Notes: generated by a model not told the origin, from the sequence alone. Counted from the first letter of the stretch, positions 28,047 to 37,529 are shown. The stretch: DNA of 64,000 bases from Pseudomonas anatoliensis (GCF_017976235.1 NZ_JACVHC010000002.1:806001-870000), one strand, 5' to 3'. Program-made: numbers and translations.

Positions 28047-28079
28047 TGCAGGCATGGGCTGATCCAGCCGGTGCCTGCA
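28047..28079 (+). terminator. Hairpin after moeA
   Basis: A nested inverted repeat, TGCAGGCA...TGCCTGCA enclosing GGCT...AGCC, starts 16 bases beyond the moeA stop. It lacks a long U run, so strength is uncertain. Confidence 0.45.
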
Positions 28080-28092
28080 AGGTTTCATTCGG

Positions 28093-28287
28093 TCAATGGC
28101 TCAACAGTGTAACCAGCTGGTCGAATCGGCTATTGGCCACCCAACCCAGCAGACCCATTATTACGGCGGTTGCACCTGCTGAGTAGGCCAGGCGATGCTT
28201 GATGGTTCTGACGTCACTGCGGACTTCATCCATGTCCCGTCGAATATATTTGAGGTGGGTTTCCAGCTCGGTCACACGTGGTTCCAT
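28093..28287 (-). CDS. Small coiled-coil, single-pass membrane protein
   Basis: 64 residues: an N-terminal heptad-like helix (VTELETHLKYIRRDMDEVRSDVRTIKHRL) followed by one hydrophobic segment (ATAVIMGLLGWVA) near the C-terminus. The shape recalls XhlA/hemolysin-like helper proteins, without clear homology. The start at 28287 has GGAG at 9 bases; a 43-codon upstream extension has no ribosome site. Confidence 0.6.
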   Translation of the reverse strand: MEPRVTELETHLKYIRRDMDEVRSDVRTIKHRLAYSAGATAVIMGLLGWVANSRFDQLVTLLSH

Positions 28288-28703
28288 ATCAACTGCTCCA
28301 GTGGTCTTCTTGAAATCGGACTTGTGATTCGTGCGACATTCGGCGAGGGGGGCGATCGGATTCACTGGTTTTCTGGCTTCACGGCTTGGCATGGAAATAT
28401 CCATCTGCTGCTTCAAACCTGTTCCTGCAATATTTGCCCTCTCTCCAACTGTTACAAACCCTTGAGTAACCTCTCATTACATGCACGTCCTTGTGTAGTC
28501 GAATTGATGATTGATACCGCTGGCACACGGTGAACCAACTGTCACACCCGGTCAATTAAGCCGATTCCTCATGTTTTGTAAGAAAAAATACCGCTGTGTA
28601 GGACGCCGCAACCAGACGAAGGAATTTTTTGTCATTCTTTGGGCTTTTTTGCGCGCCACGGTGGTCAAGATGTTTCAACCGATTCAATTCAGGGAGTGAC
28701 GCT
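28288..28703. other. Intergenic region before yegS
   Basis: About 415 bases, AT-richer than the flanks, with no supported gene. It should contain the promoter of the 64-residue protein (minus) and of yegS (plus). I see no strong dyad or sigma-specific promoter. Confidence 0.45.
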
Positions 28704-29621
28704 ATGAGTGAACGCCGGGCACTGTTGATCCTGCATGGCAAGCAGGCACTCAACGAGGCGGTTCGCACCGCGGTCGAGGACAAACGCGAGCAAGGCTGGG
28801 AGTTGGCGGTGCGCCTGACCTGGGAGGCGGGGGATGCCCAACGCTGGGTCGAGCAAGCATTGGCGGACGGGTACACGAAAATTATTGCCGGCGGCGGAGA
28901 CGGTACGTTGCGCGACATCGCCGAAGCCCTTGCGGCCCACCCCGGGAAAGCCAGCCTTGTCCTTTTGCCTTTGGGTACCGCTAACGATTTTTCCCGCGCG
29001 GCGGGGATTCCGCTGGAGCCGGCCGAGGCGCTTGAACTCCTCGATGTACCGCCACGTGACATTGATCTGGGTGAAGTGGGCGGGCAGATTTTCCTCAACA
29101 TGGCCACCGGCGGTTTCGGCAGTCAGGTCACGGCCAATACTTCAGAGGATCTGAAAAAGGTACTGGGCGGGGCGGCCTATCTGTTCACTGGTTTGTCGCG
29201 GTTCAGCGAACTGCACGCCGCTTATGGCGAGCTGCAGGGGCCGGACTTTCACTGGAGTGGTGAGCTGCTGGCATTGGGGATAGGCAATGGTCGCCAGGCT
29301 GGCGGCGGGCATGTTTTATGCCCGCAGGCGCTGGCTGACGACGGGTTGCTGGATATCAGCATCCTGCCTGCGCCACAGGAGCTGGTGGGCACACTGAAAA
29401 GCCTGCTCAGCGATGGATTCGGCATCGACAACATGTTTGTCCGAACCCGCTTGCCTTGGGTCGAGATCAAGGTGGCCGAGGGGCTCTACATCAATCTTGA
29501 CGGGGAGCCACTGGAAGGCGACAGCATGCGCTTCGAGGCGCGCCCGGCGGCGTTGCAGATACATCTGCCGAAGGACTCGCCGCTGTTGAGCGAAAATCTG
29601 GCGCTCAATCGTCCAGACTGA
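28704..29621 (+). CDS. yegS: Lipid kinase YegS-like
   Basis: 305 residues of the diacylglycerol/sphingosine kinase catalytic family. The phosphate-binding GGGDGTLRDIAEAL and LPLGTANDFSRAAG motifs, and the later GGFGSQV and INLDGEPLEGD, match bacterial YegS, which phosphorylates phosphatidylglycerol in vitro. The ATG at 28704 follows AGGGAG. The 3' end overlaps the convergent response regulator by 17 bases. Confidence 0.9.
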   Translation: MSERRALLILHGKQALNEAVRTAVEDKREQGWELAVRLTWEAGDAQRWVEQALADGYTKIIAGGGDGTLRDIAEALAAHPGKASLVLLPLGTANDFSRAAGIPLEPAEALELLDVPPRDIDLGEVGGQIFLNMATGGFGSQVTANTSEDLKKVLGGAAYLFTGLSRFSELHAAYGELQGPDFHWSGELLALGIGNGRQAGGGHVLCPQALADDGLLDISILPAPQELVGTLKSLLSDGFGIDNMFVRTRLPWVEIKVAEGLYINLDGEPLEGDSMRFEARPAALQIHLPKDSPLLSENLALNRPD

Positions 29622-30261
29622 TGATCTGTTCGCGTACAGCAAACAGCACCAGGCCCGCTACATCGTAGATTTGCAGACGCTTCATGATCTGCGAGCGGTG
29701 GGTCTCGACAGTTTTGATGCTCAAGCCCAGGCCATTGGCAATTTCCCGGGTGGATTTTCCACGCACGATCAGGCGCAGGATTTCCAGTTGTCGGGCCGTG
29801 AGGTTGTGCGAATCGGCGATTTCCGGCTGCTTCTGATTGCGAGTCAGTGCCTGGTTGATCACGGTATGAGCGATGGCCGGACTCAGGTAACGCTCGTTAT
29901 TGCGCAAGGCTTCCAGCGCGTGTTCGAGTTCGGTGGCCGTGGTGTCTTTGAGAAGGTAGCCGTGAGCGCCGGACTCCAGTGCCTGCATGATCAACGCAGG
30001 ATCGGTGTGCATCGACAAAATCAGCACTTTGCTCTGTGGCCGCACCTGCTTGAGTCGTTGCAGGGCTTCCAGGCCACCGGTGTGCTTCATGGAAATATCC
30101 AGCAGCACAATATCGGGGCTGAGCTGCTCGAACATTTCGAGCAGTTGCGAGCCATCATTGGCTTCGCCAACAACCGCGTAACCGGGAATATCCAGCACCA
30201 GAGCGCGAACGCCGGCCCTGATCAGCGAGTGGTCATCCACCAGAAGTAAGTTACAAGTCAA
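29605..30261 (-). CDS. NarL/FixJ-family response regulator
   Basis: 218 residues: receiver (LLLVDDHSLIRAG, phospho-Asp in DIVLLDISMKHTGG, switch Lys in LLKDTTATELEHAL) and a LuxR helix-turn-helix (LTARQLEILRLIVRGKSTREIANGLGLS, KTVETHRSQIMKRL). It overlaps the kinase gene stop-to-start by 4 bases, so it is the second cistron of a two-component operon. Target genes are unknown. Similarity to ErdR/AgmR-type regulators of carbon use is general, not specific. Confidence 0.87.
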   Translation of the reverse strand: MTCNLLLVDDHSLIRAGVRALVLDIPGYAVVGEANDGSQLLEMFEQLSPDIVLLDISMKHTGGLEALQRLKQVRPQSKVLILSMHTDPALIMQALESGAHGYLLKDTTATELEHALEALRNNERYLSPAIAHTVINQALTRNQKQPEIADSHNLTARQLEILRLIVRGKSTREIANGLGLSIKTVETHRSQIMKRLQIYDVAGLVLFAVREQIISLDD

Positions 30262-31151
30262 CGCATAACCTTATTCGTACTGGCCCGCTCGAGTGCCCGC
30301 GGCGCCCAGGGGAAAAGTGCTTCGATTTGAGTGCCTTTGCCCGGCTCGCTGGTAACGCTCAGGGTGCCACCCAATTGCTCGATCCGTTCGGCCATCCCGG
30401 CCATGCCCCGCTGTCCTTCACGACCCGGATTGGCAGCCGGGGCAAATCCCAGGCCGTCATCGCTGATCAGCAATGTCAGGCCTTTCGGCAGACGCTGCAC
30501 TCGTATCAGCAGGTTTTTCGCCTGTGCATGACGCAAAATATTGGTGACGGCTTCCTGGGTGATGCGGAAAGCGGCGACCGCCATTTCTTCCGGGATGCCG
30601 TTGAGGCGTTGCTGACAATCGAGACTCCAGTGCACGCTGGTGTTGGTCATTGTCTTGAGCAGATGCGCTCGCAGGCTGGCCTCAAGGCCGAGGCTGGTCA
30701 ACTGGCGGGGATTGAGGATGGCCGATACATCGCGCACTTTGTTCAGCGTCTCTTCGAGGGTTTCGCAAAGTGTGCTGCAGTGTTCCTGTAAATCTTCCGG
30801 CATTCGTCGTTTGAGCCAGTCGCCTTGCAGCTTGGCGGCGGTCAGCAATTGGCCGATATCATCGTGCAATTCGCGGCTGAGGCGGTGACGCTCGTTTTCC
30901 TGGACTTCCAGCAAGCGGTCAGCAAGTTCCTGTGGCTGGAATTTTATCGATTTGCGTGACAGCCGATATTGCACCCAGACACAGGCGGTGGCGGCAATGT
31001 TCAGCAACAGTACTCCCAGGTGAAGTTGCGCGGAAAACCCGTAGGTCAGCAGGCTGCCAAGTGCTGCCGCGACGCACAATATGAGTGTGAACCGACGCGC
31101 GTTTTCCCGGGAGGGAGGCCATGTAGTGATTGACTTGAGGCTGGCGTACAT
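30258..31151 (-). CDS. HisKA_3 sensor histidine kinase
   Basis: 297 residues from the ATG at 31151. Two or three hydrophobic segments (about 20-60) with almost no periplasmic loop precede a dimerisation helix carrying the phospho-acceptor in RLSRELHDDIGQLLTAAKLQ. A NarX-type ATPase domain follows (RITQEAVTNILRHAQA, SDDGLGF, GQRGMAGMAERIEQLGG). With so little outside the membrane it probably senses an intracellular or membrane signal. It is the partner of the downstream response regulator. Confidence 0.87.
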   Translation of the reverse strand: MYASLKSITTWPPSRENARRFTLILCVAAALGSLLTYGFSAQLHLGVLLLNIAATACVWVQYRLSRKSIKFQPQELADRLLEVQENERHRLSRELHDDIGQLLTAAKLQGDWLKRRMPEDLQEHCSTLCETLEETLNKVRDVSAILNPRQLTSLGLEASLRAHLLKTMTNTSVHWSLDCQQRLNGIPEEMAVAAFRITQEAVTNILRHAQAKNLLIRVQRLPKGLTLLISDDGLGFAPAANPGREGQRGMAGMAERIEQLGGTLSVTSEPGKGTQIEALFPWAPRALERASTNKVMR

Positions 31152-31635
31152 AACGGATGGAGCCAATGGATGTTCGCTGCGGGTAGACCGGCCGGTGGCT
31201 GGCGGGTCTCTGTCTGTAAAGGGTGTCAATAATGTTTAGGATTTCAACGTGACTCAGTGAATGTACAGGATCACCAACTTCGGGTGGATGCCTGTCTCTG
31301 GAGTCACTGTGCCATTAACTTGGCAGCATTTAATGGGCGGCATAATACCACTTAAGATACCGTTGGTCGCGTTTGCTATATATGTCCAATGCGTCAGGAA
31401 ATACGTCATGTTGGACGCGAGTTCCATAATGGAAATATCGATTTATTGAGTTCGATGATATCTGCATCGCCAGAAGTTGAACTCTTCAGACACAGGCAAA
31501 CCCTTAGCCCGGCAGGAAATACACGCTGTTGTCCGGTATGAATATTTATTCGATTTGTCGCTGGCAGCTACGAGCTATTCAATTGCGACATTGACGTTGC
31601 GGTGTGGCAGCCTCGCCGAGCCCTGTCACGCCGAA
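31152..31635. other. Intergenic region, no supported gene
   Basis: About 480 bases, lower in GC than its neighbours, with only short unsupported frames on the plus strand (for example 31261-31449). It must hold the kinase operon promoter and the 3' end of the gene at 31636. It may be eroded sequence. Confidence 0.45.
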
Positions 31636-32106
31636 TCAGGCTTGGCGGTTCGAATAGTTCAGCAATGGCAAACGTTTGGTTTTCAGCGCTGGTTGAAACT
31701 GAGTTTGTCCGACCTGAGAGGCAAACGCTTCGAGCAGTGAGGTCTGTTCGGTTTTATCGAGGCTCAGTTGCCCGGTTTTATGATCGACCAGTTCAAGCTG
31801 CCAGGCCATCAGTGTGAAGCATTCCTTCAACGCCTCCAGGGCCTGCTCGTGCAGATCTACGTGATCCTGTGCCAGATTGAGCAGACCGTAGATATGCAGG
31901 GAAAACTCGGAAATCGCCTCAAGCGCCAGAGCTTCAGCCCTGCTTGCGAGTTTGAGGAGGGTACTGAGCATGCAGTCGATAGCGTCCTTGTCGTTGCTGA
32001 TCATCTGCAGATGGCTGAGGCATTCTTCGGACTTGGCCAGGAGCGTTTCAGCCTCGACAAGAAATTCGGGGAAGCGTTGCGCCCACTCTTTACGGTCGAT
32101 CGGCAT
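31636..32106 (-). CDS. Helical cytoplasmic protein of unknown function, next to cheV
   Basis: 156 residues from an ATG preceded by GGAGATAAGC. It is almost entirely helical and acidic (WAQRFPEFLVEAETLLAKSEECLSH...; ALALEAISEFSLHIYGLL; ALEALKECFTLMAWQLEL), with no membrane segment. The length and helix content are reminiscent of an HPt or flagellar chaperone fold. No HxxKG phospho-site is visible, so I do not assign either. It is transcribed away from cheV across a shared 450-base regulatory region. Confidence 0.65.
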   Translation of the reverse strand: MPIDRKEWAQRFPEFLVEAETLLAKSEECLSHLQMISNDKDAIDCMLSTLLKLASRAEALALEAISEFSLHIYGLLNLAQDHVDLHEQALEALKECFTLMAWQLELVDHKTGQLSLDKTEQTSLLEAFASQVGQTQFQPALKTKRLPLLNYSNRQA

Positions 32107-32559
32107 GCTTATCTCCACAACATCATGGCTACTGAGGGGATGCCGTGTGTGACGACGATCGTGGATCGTCGGGAGATCGCGCCCAGACGTGCAGGTGCAC
32201 AGACTGAGAGGTTCCAGAGGGTTTGTTTCCGCTGAACTGCGATCGCACACAATAGCCTGACTCCGTTCATGCAATGAGAATGGCGTCACATTAATGGCTA
32301 TTGGATACTGCGAATATCAGGTTGGGCCTGATTGATACTAGGGGAATCCCTTAGGCGCGGGAACCTAACGTGCGAACCGTGGTCGCGCCGCAAAGACTTT
32401 AGCAGATGAAAAATGCAGCGCCAGTAAAGCATGATGTTAATGTGACATCAATGCCCCGATATGGCATTTTCAGAGCGATTGCTGCGGGGATCAAGATTCG
32501 GCATTCGCAGCCGATAACCCCTCTTAGTGAATTCATCAGAACAAGCCCAGGAGTCATTG
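32107..32559. other. Intergenic region between the 156-residue protein gene and cheV
   Basis: 453 bases. The part next to cheV carries the sigma-28 promoter at 32491-32517; the rest has no supported gene. Confidence 0.5.
32491..32517 (+). promoter_or_regulatory. Sigma-28 (FliA) promoter for cheV
   Basis: TCAAGATT - 11 bases - GCCGATAA matches the flagellar sigma consensus (TAAAGTTT-N11-GCCGATAA) with an exact -10 and the TCAAG form of -35 common in pseudomonads. It ends 42 bases before the cheV ATG. Confidence 0.85.
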
Positions 32560-33495
32560 ATGGCCGGCATTCTCGACACGGTAGACCAACGCACGCAACT
32601 GGTGGGTGAGAATCGCCTGGAAATACTCATGTTTCGACTGGCCGGGCGCCAGTTGTTTGCGATCAACGTGTTCAAGGTTCAGGAAGTGCTGCAACTGCCG
32701 AAGCTGACCCTGATGCCTCAGCGTCACCCGTTTGTCTGCGGTGTGGTCAACCTGCGCGGGCAGACGTTGCCGGTGATCGATCTTTCGCAGGCAATCGGTA
32801 TGCGTCCATTGGTGCCGAGCCCGACGAGCACCATCATCGTTACCGAATACAACCGCTCGGTGCAGGCCTTCCTCGTCGGTGGTGTAGATCGCATCGTCAA
32901 CATGAACTGGGAAGCCATTCTGCCGCCACCGGCCAGCGCCGGCCGTCAGCACTACCTGACGGCGATCAGCAAGGTCGACGATCAACTGGTGGAAATCATC
33001 GACGTCGAGAAAGTGCTCGCCGAGATCGTTCCGTACAACGCCAAGGTCTCGCGCGAAAAGCTCGATGATCCGGTGCTGGAGCGCGCTCGTGGCCGCGAAG
33101 TGCTGCTGGTGGACGACTCCAACGTGGCGCTCTCGCAGTTGCGTGACACCCTCGGTCAGCTCGGCGTGAAAATGCACATTGCCAGCGACGGTTTGAAGGC
33201 GCTGAACATGCTCAAAGCCTGGGCCGACACTGGCGTGAACATGACCGACAAACTGCTGATGATCTTCACCGACGCAGAAATGCCGGAAATGGATGGCTAT
33301 CGCCTGACTACCGAAATACGCAATGACCCACGCCTGCGCGGGCTGTATGTGGTGTTGCACACATCCCTGTCCGGCAGTTTCAACGACTCGATGGTGAAGA
33401 AGGTCGGCTGCGACAACTTCCTCTCCAAGTTTCAGCCGGACAAACTGGTCGACGTGGTGCGTCAGCGCCTGATGCTTGATGAAGTACCGGCCTGA
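32560..33495 (+). CDS. cheV: Chemotaxis coupling protein CheV
   Basis: 311 residues: an N-terminal CheW domain (about 20-165; MFRLAGRQLFAINVFKVQEVL, VVNLRGQTLPVIDL) fused to a receiver (about 175-305; VLLVDDSNVALSQ, phospho-Asp in MIFTDAEMPEMDGYRL, VVLHTSLSG). It couples chemoreceptors to CheA and adjusts gain by phosphorylation. CAGGAG lies ahead of the ATG, and the promoter is of the flagellar class. It is a stand-alone cheV away from the main che cluster, as is common in this genus. Confidence 0.95.
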   Translation: MAGILDTVDQRTQLVGENRLEILMFRLAGRQLFAINVFKVQEVLQLPKLTLMPQRHPFVCGVVNLRGQTLPVIDLSQAIGMRPLVPSPTSTIIVTEYNRSVQAFLVGGVDRIVNMNWEAILPPPASAGRQHYLTAISKVDDQLVEIIDVEKVLAEIVPYNAKVSREKLDDPVLERARGREVLLVDDSNVALSQLRDTLGQLGVKMHIASDGLKALNMLKAWADTGVNMTDKLLMIFTDAEMPEMDGYRLTTEIRNDPRLRGLYVVLHTSLSGSFNDSMVKKVGCDNFLSKFQPDKLVDVVRQRLMLDEVPA

Positions 33496-33512
33496 TCGCA
33501 ACACCACCGCTT

Positions 33513-33599
33513 CTGTAGGAGCTGTCGAGTGAAACGAGGCTGCGATCTTTTGATCTTTAAATCAAAATCAAAAGATCGCAGCGTGCCGCAGCTCCTGCA
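33513..33599. repeat. REP inverted pair, diverged arm
   Basis: CTGTAGGAGCTG...GGCTGCGATCTTTTGAT and its inverted copy ...AGATCGCAGCGTGCCGCAGCTCCTGCA. The internal portions of the two arms differ, so this doublet is partly decayed. Confidence 0.85.
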
Positions 33600-33687
33600 T
33601 TGATTGCGTGCAGTATCCAAACTCTGTCTTTGATTCGCCGCTGAAGCTCGTATAGGGTGGCGTTTTTTGCCCACCAGGGAGCTGGCC

Positions 33688-34494
33688 ATGCTGCGTCTGA
33701 GCGCGCTTTATCGTTATCCGTTGAAATCCGGCAAGGGCGAGGTTCTGCAAGGGATCAACCTGGACAAGCTGGGGCTTGAGGGCGATCGACGCTGGATGCT
33801 GGTGGACGAAGCCAGCGGGCGGTTCCTGACCCAGCGCGCCGAAGCGAAGATGAGCCAGCTGTCGGCGCTGTGGAATGCCCAAGGCGGCTTGACCCTGACT
33901 GCGCCCGAGCGTGCTTCGATCGAAATCGACTTGCCCGGCAACGACGCCGAACTTCGCGGCGTGACCATTTGGCGCGACACCTTGCGGATGCCGGATGCGG
34001 GTGATCAGGCGGCGCAATGGGTCAGTGAGTTCATTGGTAAACCGACCCGTCTGGTGCAAATGCCGCTGGATCGCGCGCGGATGACTCAGGAAGGTTTTGG
34101 CAAGGATGACGATCAGGTCGCGTTAGCCGACGGTTTCCCGTTGTTGCTGATCGGTGAGGCGTCGCGGCAGCATTTGTCGCAGGCGGTTGGGCGGCCGCTG
34201 GAAATGCTGCGTTTTCGGCCGAATCTGGTGATAGAAGGCAGTGAGGCGTATGCCGAGGATGGCTGGAAGCGGATTCGCATTGGCGACGTTGAGTTCCGCG
34301 TGGTCAAGCCGTGCTCACGCTGCATCCTCACCACCATCGACCCGCAAACCGGCGAGCGCAGTGCTGACCGCGAACCGCTGGCGACGTTGCAAAAGACCCG
34401 CGCGCAGGCTGACGGCGCGATGTTCGGGCAGAACCTGGTGAATGACAGCAACGGTCGTCTTGAGGTCGGGATGCCGGTGGAGATTCTCGAGTAA
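33688..34494 (+). CDS. MOSC-domain protein, YcbX-like
   Basis: 268 residues. An N-terminal MOSC_N beta-barrel (LYRYPLKSGKGE, LEGDRRWMLVDEASGRFLTQR) is followed by the MOSC domain ending in the conserved cysteine motif KPCSRCILTTIDPQTGER. Proteins of this type carry molybdenum cofactor and reduce N-hydroxylated compounds (E. coli YcbX). There is no C-terminal ferredoxin domain, unlike YcbX. The ATG follows AGGGAGC. Confidence 0.88.
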   Translation: MLRLSALYRYPLKSGKGEVLQGINLDKLGLEGDRRWMLVDEASGRFLTQRAEAKMSQLSALWNAQGGLTLTAPERASIEIDLPGNDAELRGVTIWRDTLRMPDAGDQAAQWVSEFIGKPTRLVQMPLDRARMTQEGFGKDDDQVALADGFPLLLIGEASRQHLSQAVGRPLEMLRFRPNLVIEGSEAYAEDGWKRIRIGDVEFRVVKPCSRCILTTIDPQTGERSADREPLATLQKTRAQADGAMFGQNLVNDSNGRLEVGMPVEILE

Positions 34495-34510
34495 CCCCTC
34501 ACTGAAACAA

Positions 34511-34542
34511 AAAATGCCCGTGTCCTTGGACACGGGCATTTT
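34511..34542. terminator. Bidirectional rho-independent terminator
   Basis: AAAATGCCCGTGTCC pairs perfectly with GGACACGGGCATTTT, with A/T tracts on both sides, between the convergent MOSC gene and ppnP. Confidence 0.9.
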
Positions 34543-34566
34543 CATTGGTGCTTCGAAACCAGCGGT

Positions 34567-34851
34567 TTAGCCGCGGTATTCGCACAGGTAAGCAGTGTCG
34601 ACGGCGACTTTCAGCTGGAACTTGCTGTTGGCCGGTACGTTGAACTGGCTGCCGGCGGCGAAGGTTTCCCAGTCGGTGCTGTCTGGCAGTTTGACCGTAA
34701 GTGCGCCGGACACCACGTGCATGATTTCACGCTGGGCAGTGCCGAATTCGTATTCGCCCGGGGCCATGACGCCGATGGTCGCCGGACCTTCAGCGGTGCC
34801 AAAGGCGATCGACTTGACGGTGCCGTCGAAGTACTCGTTGACTTTAAACAT
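34567..34851 (-). CDS. ppnP: Pyrimidine/purine nucleoside phosphorylase PpnP
   Basis: 94-residue cupin (DUF1255/YaiE) that phosphorolyses a broad range of nucleosides. The match is end-to-end: [36 protein letters not shown], and [13 protein letters not shown]. Monocistronic. Confidence 0.92.
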   Translation of the reverse strand: MFKVNEYFDGTVKSIAFGTAEGPATIGVMAPGEYEFGTAQREIMHVVSGALTVKLPDSTDWETFAAGSQFNVPANSKFQLKVAVDTAYLCEYRG

Positions 34852-34954
34852 GGGCGATTCCTCGAAAAGGGCTAAAAAGTGGGGCGGCCAGTATGCACAA
34901 GGCTTTCCACGCCGTCACCTGCCCGGCGCGTGTCCGGCAAGTCGAGAATTGACC

Positions 34955-35497
34955 CTAGAGTGGCAATACCAAAGGCAACAACCGCGCCGTGTTGCGCGCG
35001 TCCTCCAGCGCCCGATGTTGCTGGCCGCTGAACTGCATGCCGGCGAGCGCCAGCGCACCGTTGAGCCCCAGCGGCCGTTCCAGGCGCCGGGCCTTGGCAA
35101 AGCGTTGCTTGAGATTCATGTGCGGCACTTTGCTCAATCCACTGTCGATTGCCAGTCGCTGCCATTCCTGCAGCAATTGCTTGCGGTCGTAATCGCCCCA
35201 ACTGGCCCAGCCTTCCAGACGTGGCTGATGCTGGGCGAGCCAGCGTTCGAACGCCGGCCAGACATCGGTCAAGGTCTGTGCCGCGTCGATATTGGCCTGG
35301 GTGATGTGCGTGAGCTGGCGACAGAAGGGCGTCAGCAAGGGCCGCCGTGTCGGTTTGACGAAGCGCTGAAAGTGATCCTGCTCGCGTCCGGCACGATCGA
35401 CCAGCGTGGCGCCGATCTCGATGATTTCCATTTCCGTGACCGGCCAGCCACCCTCGTCGGTGGTAGCTTCCAGATCAATGACCAGCCAGTGTGGCAT
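34955..35497 (-). CDS. DEDDh 3'-5' exonuclease (KapD/ERI-1-like)
   Basis: 180 residues. The four acidic residues and histidine are visible in DLEATTDEGG (DxE), WASWGDYDRKQL (second Asp) and HRALEDARNTARLL (H-x4-D). The order and short length fit the ERI-1/KapD RNase group rather than DNA polymerase epsilon subunits or Orn. Substrate is not known. Confidence 0.88.
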   Translation of the reverse strand: MPHWLVIDLEATTDEGGWPVTEMEIIEIGATLVDRAGREQDHFQRFVKPTRRPLLTPFCRQLTHITQANIDAAQTLTDVWPAFERWLAQHQPRLEGWASWGDYDRKQLLQEWQRLAIDSGLSKVPHMNLKQRFAKARRLERPLGLNGALALAGMQFSGQQHRALEDARNTARLLPLVLPL

Positions 35498-35567
35498 CGC
35501 AGGGTTCCTGATTTCCGCGTTCTGATAATTCAGAGCGTAGTCAAACCCCGCGGATGCGCTCGGGCGA

Positions 35568-37529
35568 CTACTCGACCTGCAACAGAACCTGACGATTTTT
35601 TACCTGATCGCCGACCTTGACCTGCACCCGCTTGAGCACGCCGTCGATGCCGGCCGTGAGCGGATGCTCCATTTTCATTGCCTCCAGCACCACCAGCAAT
35701 TGACCCTTGCTGACCGCACTGCCTTCGCTGACGAGGACGTCGACAATGGCCCCGTCCATCGGCGCCTTCAAGGTGCCGGAGCTGACGCTGGTCTGACTGC
35801 CGATTACCACGTGAGTTCGATCCTCCAGGTGCAGACTGCCGGGATGGGTGAACAGCCAGAGTTGCCCGGTATCGAGGCGGTAGGCGTGGCGTTGGCGCAG
35901 GCCATCGATTTCAAGTGTCACTGAACATGTGCTGTGATCGATGAGTTTCAGCTCGAGGGCGCGTTCAGCGATTTGCACCTCAATCACATCCCCCGCGCAC
36001 CTGAGCAGTTGCGCGGTCCAGTTCTGTTCATCAAGACCCAGCCGATAATGCAGCGGCACGCTGGCGTTGTTGCGCCAGCCGCTCAATGGCGCGCGGTGTT
36101 GTTGCGCCGATGCCAGATAAAACAGCACGGCAGCGATAGCCAGTTCTTCGGCACTCGGCGTGTAGGCATGCAAGCTTTGGTGATCGCTGAAATGCTGGGG
36201 AATGAATCCGGTGCTGAATTCACCGCTGATGAATTGTGCATGTTGCAGCAGACTTTCGAGCAAGCGCTGATTGCTTTGCACGCCCAGCAACACCGTGTCC
36301 TGCACCGCGCGCAGCAGCTTGCGGCGGGCCTCTTCACGCGTGGCACCGTGAGCGATCAGTTTGCCGAGCATCGGGTCATAGAACGGGCTGACCGTTTGCC
36401 CTTCATGCAAACCATGGTCAATCCGCGCGCCGTGTTGCAACGCGGGTTCCCACGCCTGAATGCACCCGGTTTGCGGCAGAAAATCCTGCGCGGGATCTTC
36501 GGCATAAAGCCGCACTTCCATGGCATGGCCATTGAGCTGGACTTGCGCCTGAGTCAACGGCAGAGGCCGCCCCTCGGCCACCGACAATTGCCAGGCGACC
36601 AGATCGAGGCCGGTGATCAGTTCAGTCACCGGGTGCTCGACCTGCAGACGGGTGTTCATCTCAAGGAAATAGAACTGCCCGCGCGCGTCGAGCAGAAACT
36701 CCACGGTGCCGGCGCCGACATAATTCACTGCGCGGCCGGCCTTCAGTGCAGCTTCGCCCATGGCTTGGCGCAACTCGGCGGTCATCACCGGGCAGGGCGC
36801 TTCTTCGATGACTTTTTGGTGCCGACGCTGGATCGAACAGTCGCGTTCGCCGAGATAGATCAGATTGCCGTGGTGATCGCCAAACAGTTGCACTTCAACG
36901 TGTCGCGGGTCGATCAGCGCCTGTTCGAGAATCAATTCGTCGCTGCCAAATGCATTCAGGGCTTCAGAGCGCGCGGTGCGCAGTTGCGCTGGCAGTTGCG
37001 CAGCGTTGTGCACCAGCCGCATACCGCGACCGCCACCACCGGCACTGGCCTTGATCATCAACGGGTAGCCGATGCGTTCGGCTTCGCTCAGCAAGGTGGC
37101 GTCGTCCTGCGCTGCACCTTGATAGCCAGCGATGCACGGGACGCCGGCGTCGAGCATGGCGAGTTTCGACAGGCGTTTGCTGCCCATCAGTTCGATCGCC
37201 TCGGCGCTCGGGCCGATGAAAATCAGGCCGGCCTGTTCGCAGGCGCGGGCGAACCCGGCGTTTTCCGAGAGAAAACCATAGCCGGGGTGGATCGCATGGG
37301 CGCCGCTGCGGCGGGCGGCGTCGAGGATGGCCGGAATGTTCAGGTAAGACTGCTGCACCGGCGACGGGCCAACCCGCATGGCTTGATCGGCGATTTTTAC
37401 GTGCAGCGCATCGGCGTCGGCGTCGCTGAAGATGGCGACGGTGCGGTAACCAAGGGCCTGTGCGGTGCGCTGGATACGGCAGGCGATTTCACCGCGATTG
37501 GCGATCAGGATTTTGTGGATGGCGGGCAT
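35568..37529 (-). CDS. atuF: Geranyl-CoA carboxylase, biotin-carrying alpha subunit
   Basis: 653 residues: biotin carboxylase N-domain (ILIANRGEIACRIQRTA), ATP-grasp (KASAGGGGRGMR, EMNTRLQVEHPVTE), a linker, and a C-terminal biotinyl domain with the attachment Lys619 in EAMKMEHP. With AtuC it carboxylates geranyl-CoA in acyclic terpene breakdown. Chosen over the leucine-pathway LiuD because the gene set around it is atuA-E. It is last gene of the operon, separated from atuE by a REP-like element. Confidence 0.9.
   Translation of the reverse strand: MPAIHKILIANRGEIACRIQRTAQALGYRTVAIFSDADADALHVKIADQAMRVGPSPVQQSYLNIPAILDAARRSGAHAIHPGYGFLSENAGFARACEQAGLIFIGPSAEAIELMGSKRLSKLAMLDAGVPCIAGYQGAAQDDATLLSEAERIGYPLMIKASAGGGGRGMRLVHNAAQLPAQLRTARSEALNAFGSDELILEQALIDPRHVEVQLFGDHHGNLIYLGERDCSIQRRHQKVIEEAPCPVMTAELRQAMGEAALKAGRAVNYVGAGTVEFLLDARGQFYFLEMNTRLQVEHPVTELITGLDLVAWQLSVAEGRPLPLTQAQVQLNGHAMEVRLYAEDPAQDFLPQTGCIQAWEPALQHGARIDHGLHEGQTVSPFYDPMLGKLIAHGATREEARRKLLRAVQDTVLLGVQSNQRLLESLLQHAQFISGEFSTGFIPQHFSDHQSLHAYTPSAEELAIAAVLFYLASAQQHRAPLSGWRNNASVPLHYRLGLDEQNWTAQLLRCAGDVIEVQIAERALELKLIDHSTCSVTLEIDGLRQRHAYRLDTGQLWLFTHPGSLHLEDRTHVVIGSQTSVSSGTLKAPMDGAIVDVLVSEGSAVSKGQLLVVLEAMKMEHPLTAGIDGVLKRVQVKVGDQVKNRQVLLQVE

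Noticed and set aside
28520..28536. TGGCACACGG resembling a sigma-54 -24 element
   Set aside because: No GC doublet occurs at the required 10-base spacing.
31261..31449. Short plus-strand frame (62 codons) in the gap after the histidine kinase gene
   Set aside because: No convincing Shine-Dalgarno, no recognisable protein features, and atypical composition; not supportable as a gene.
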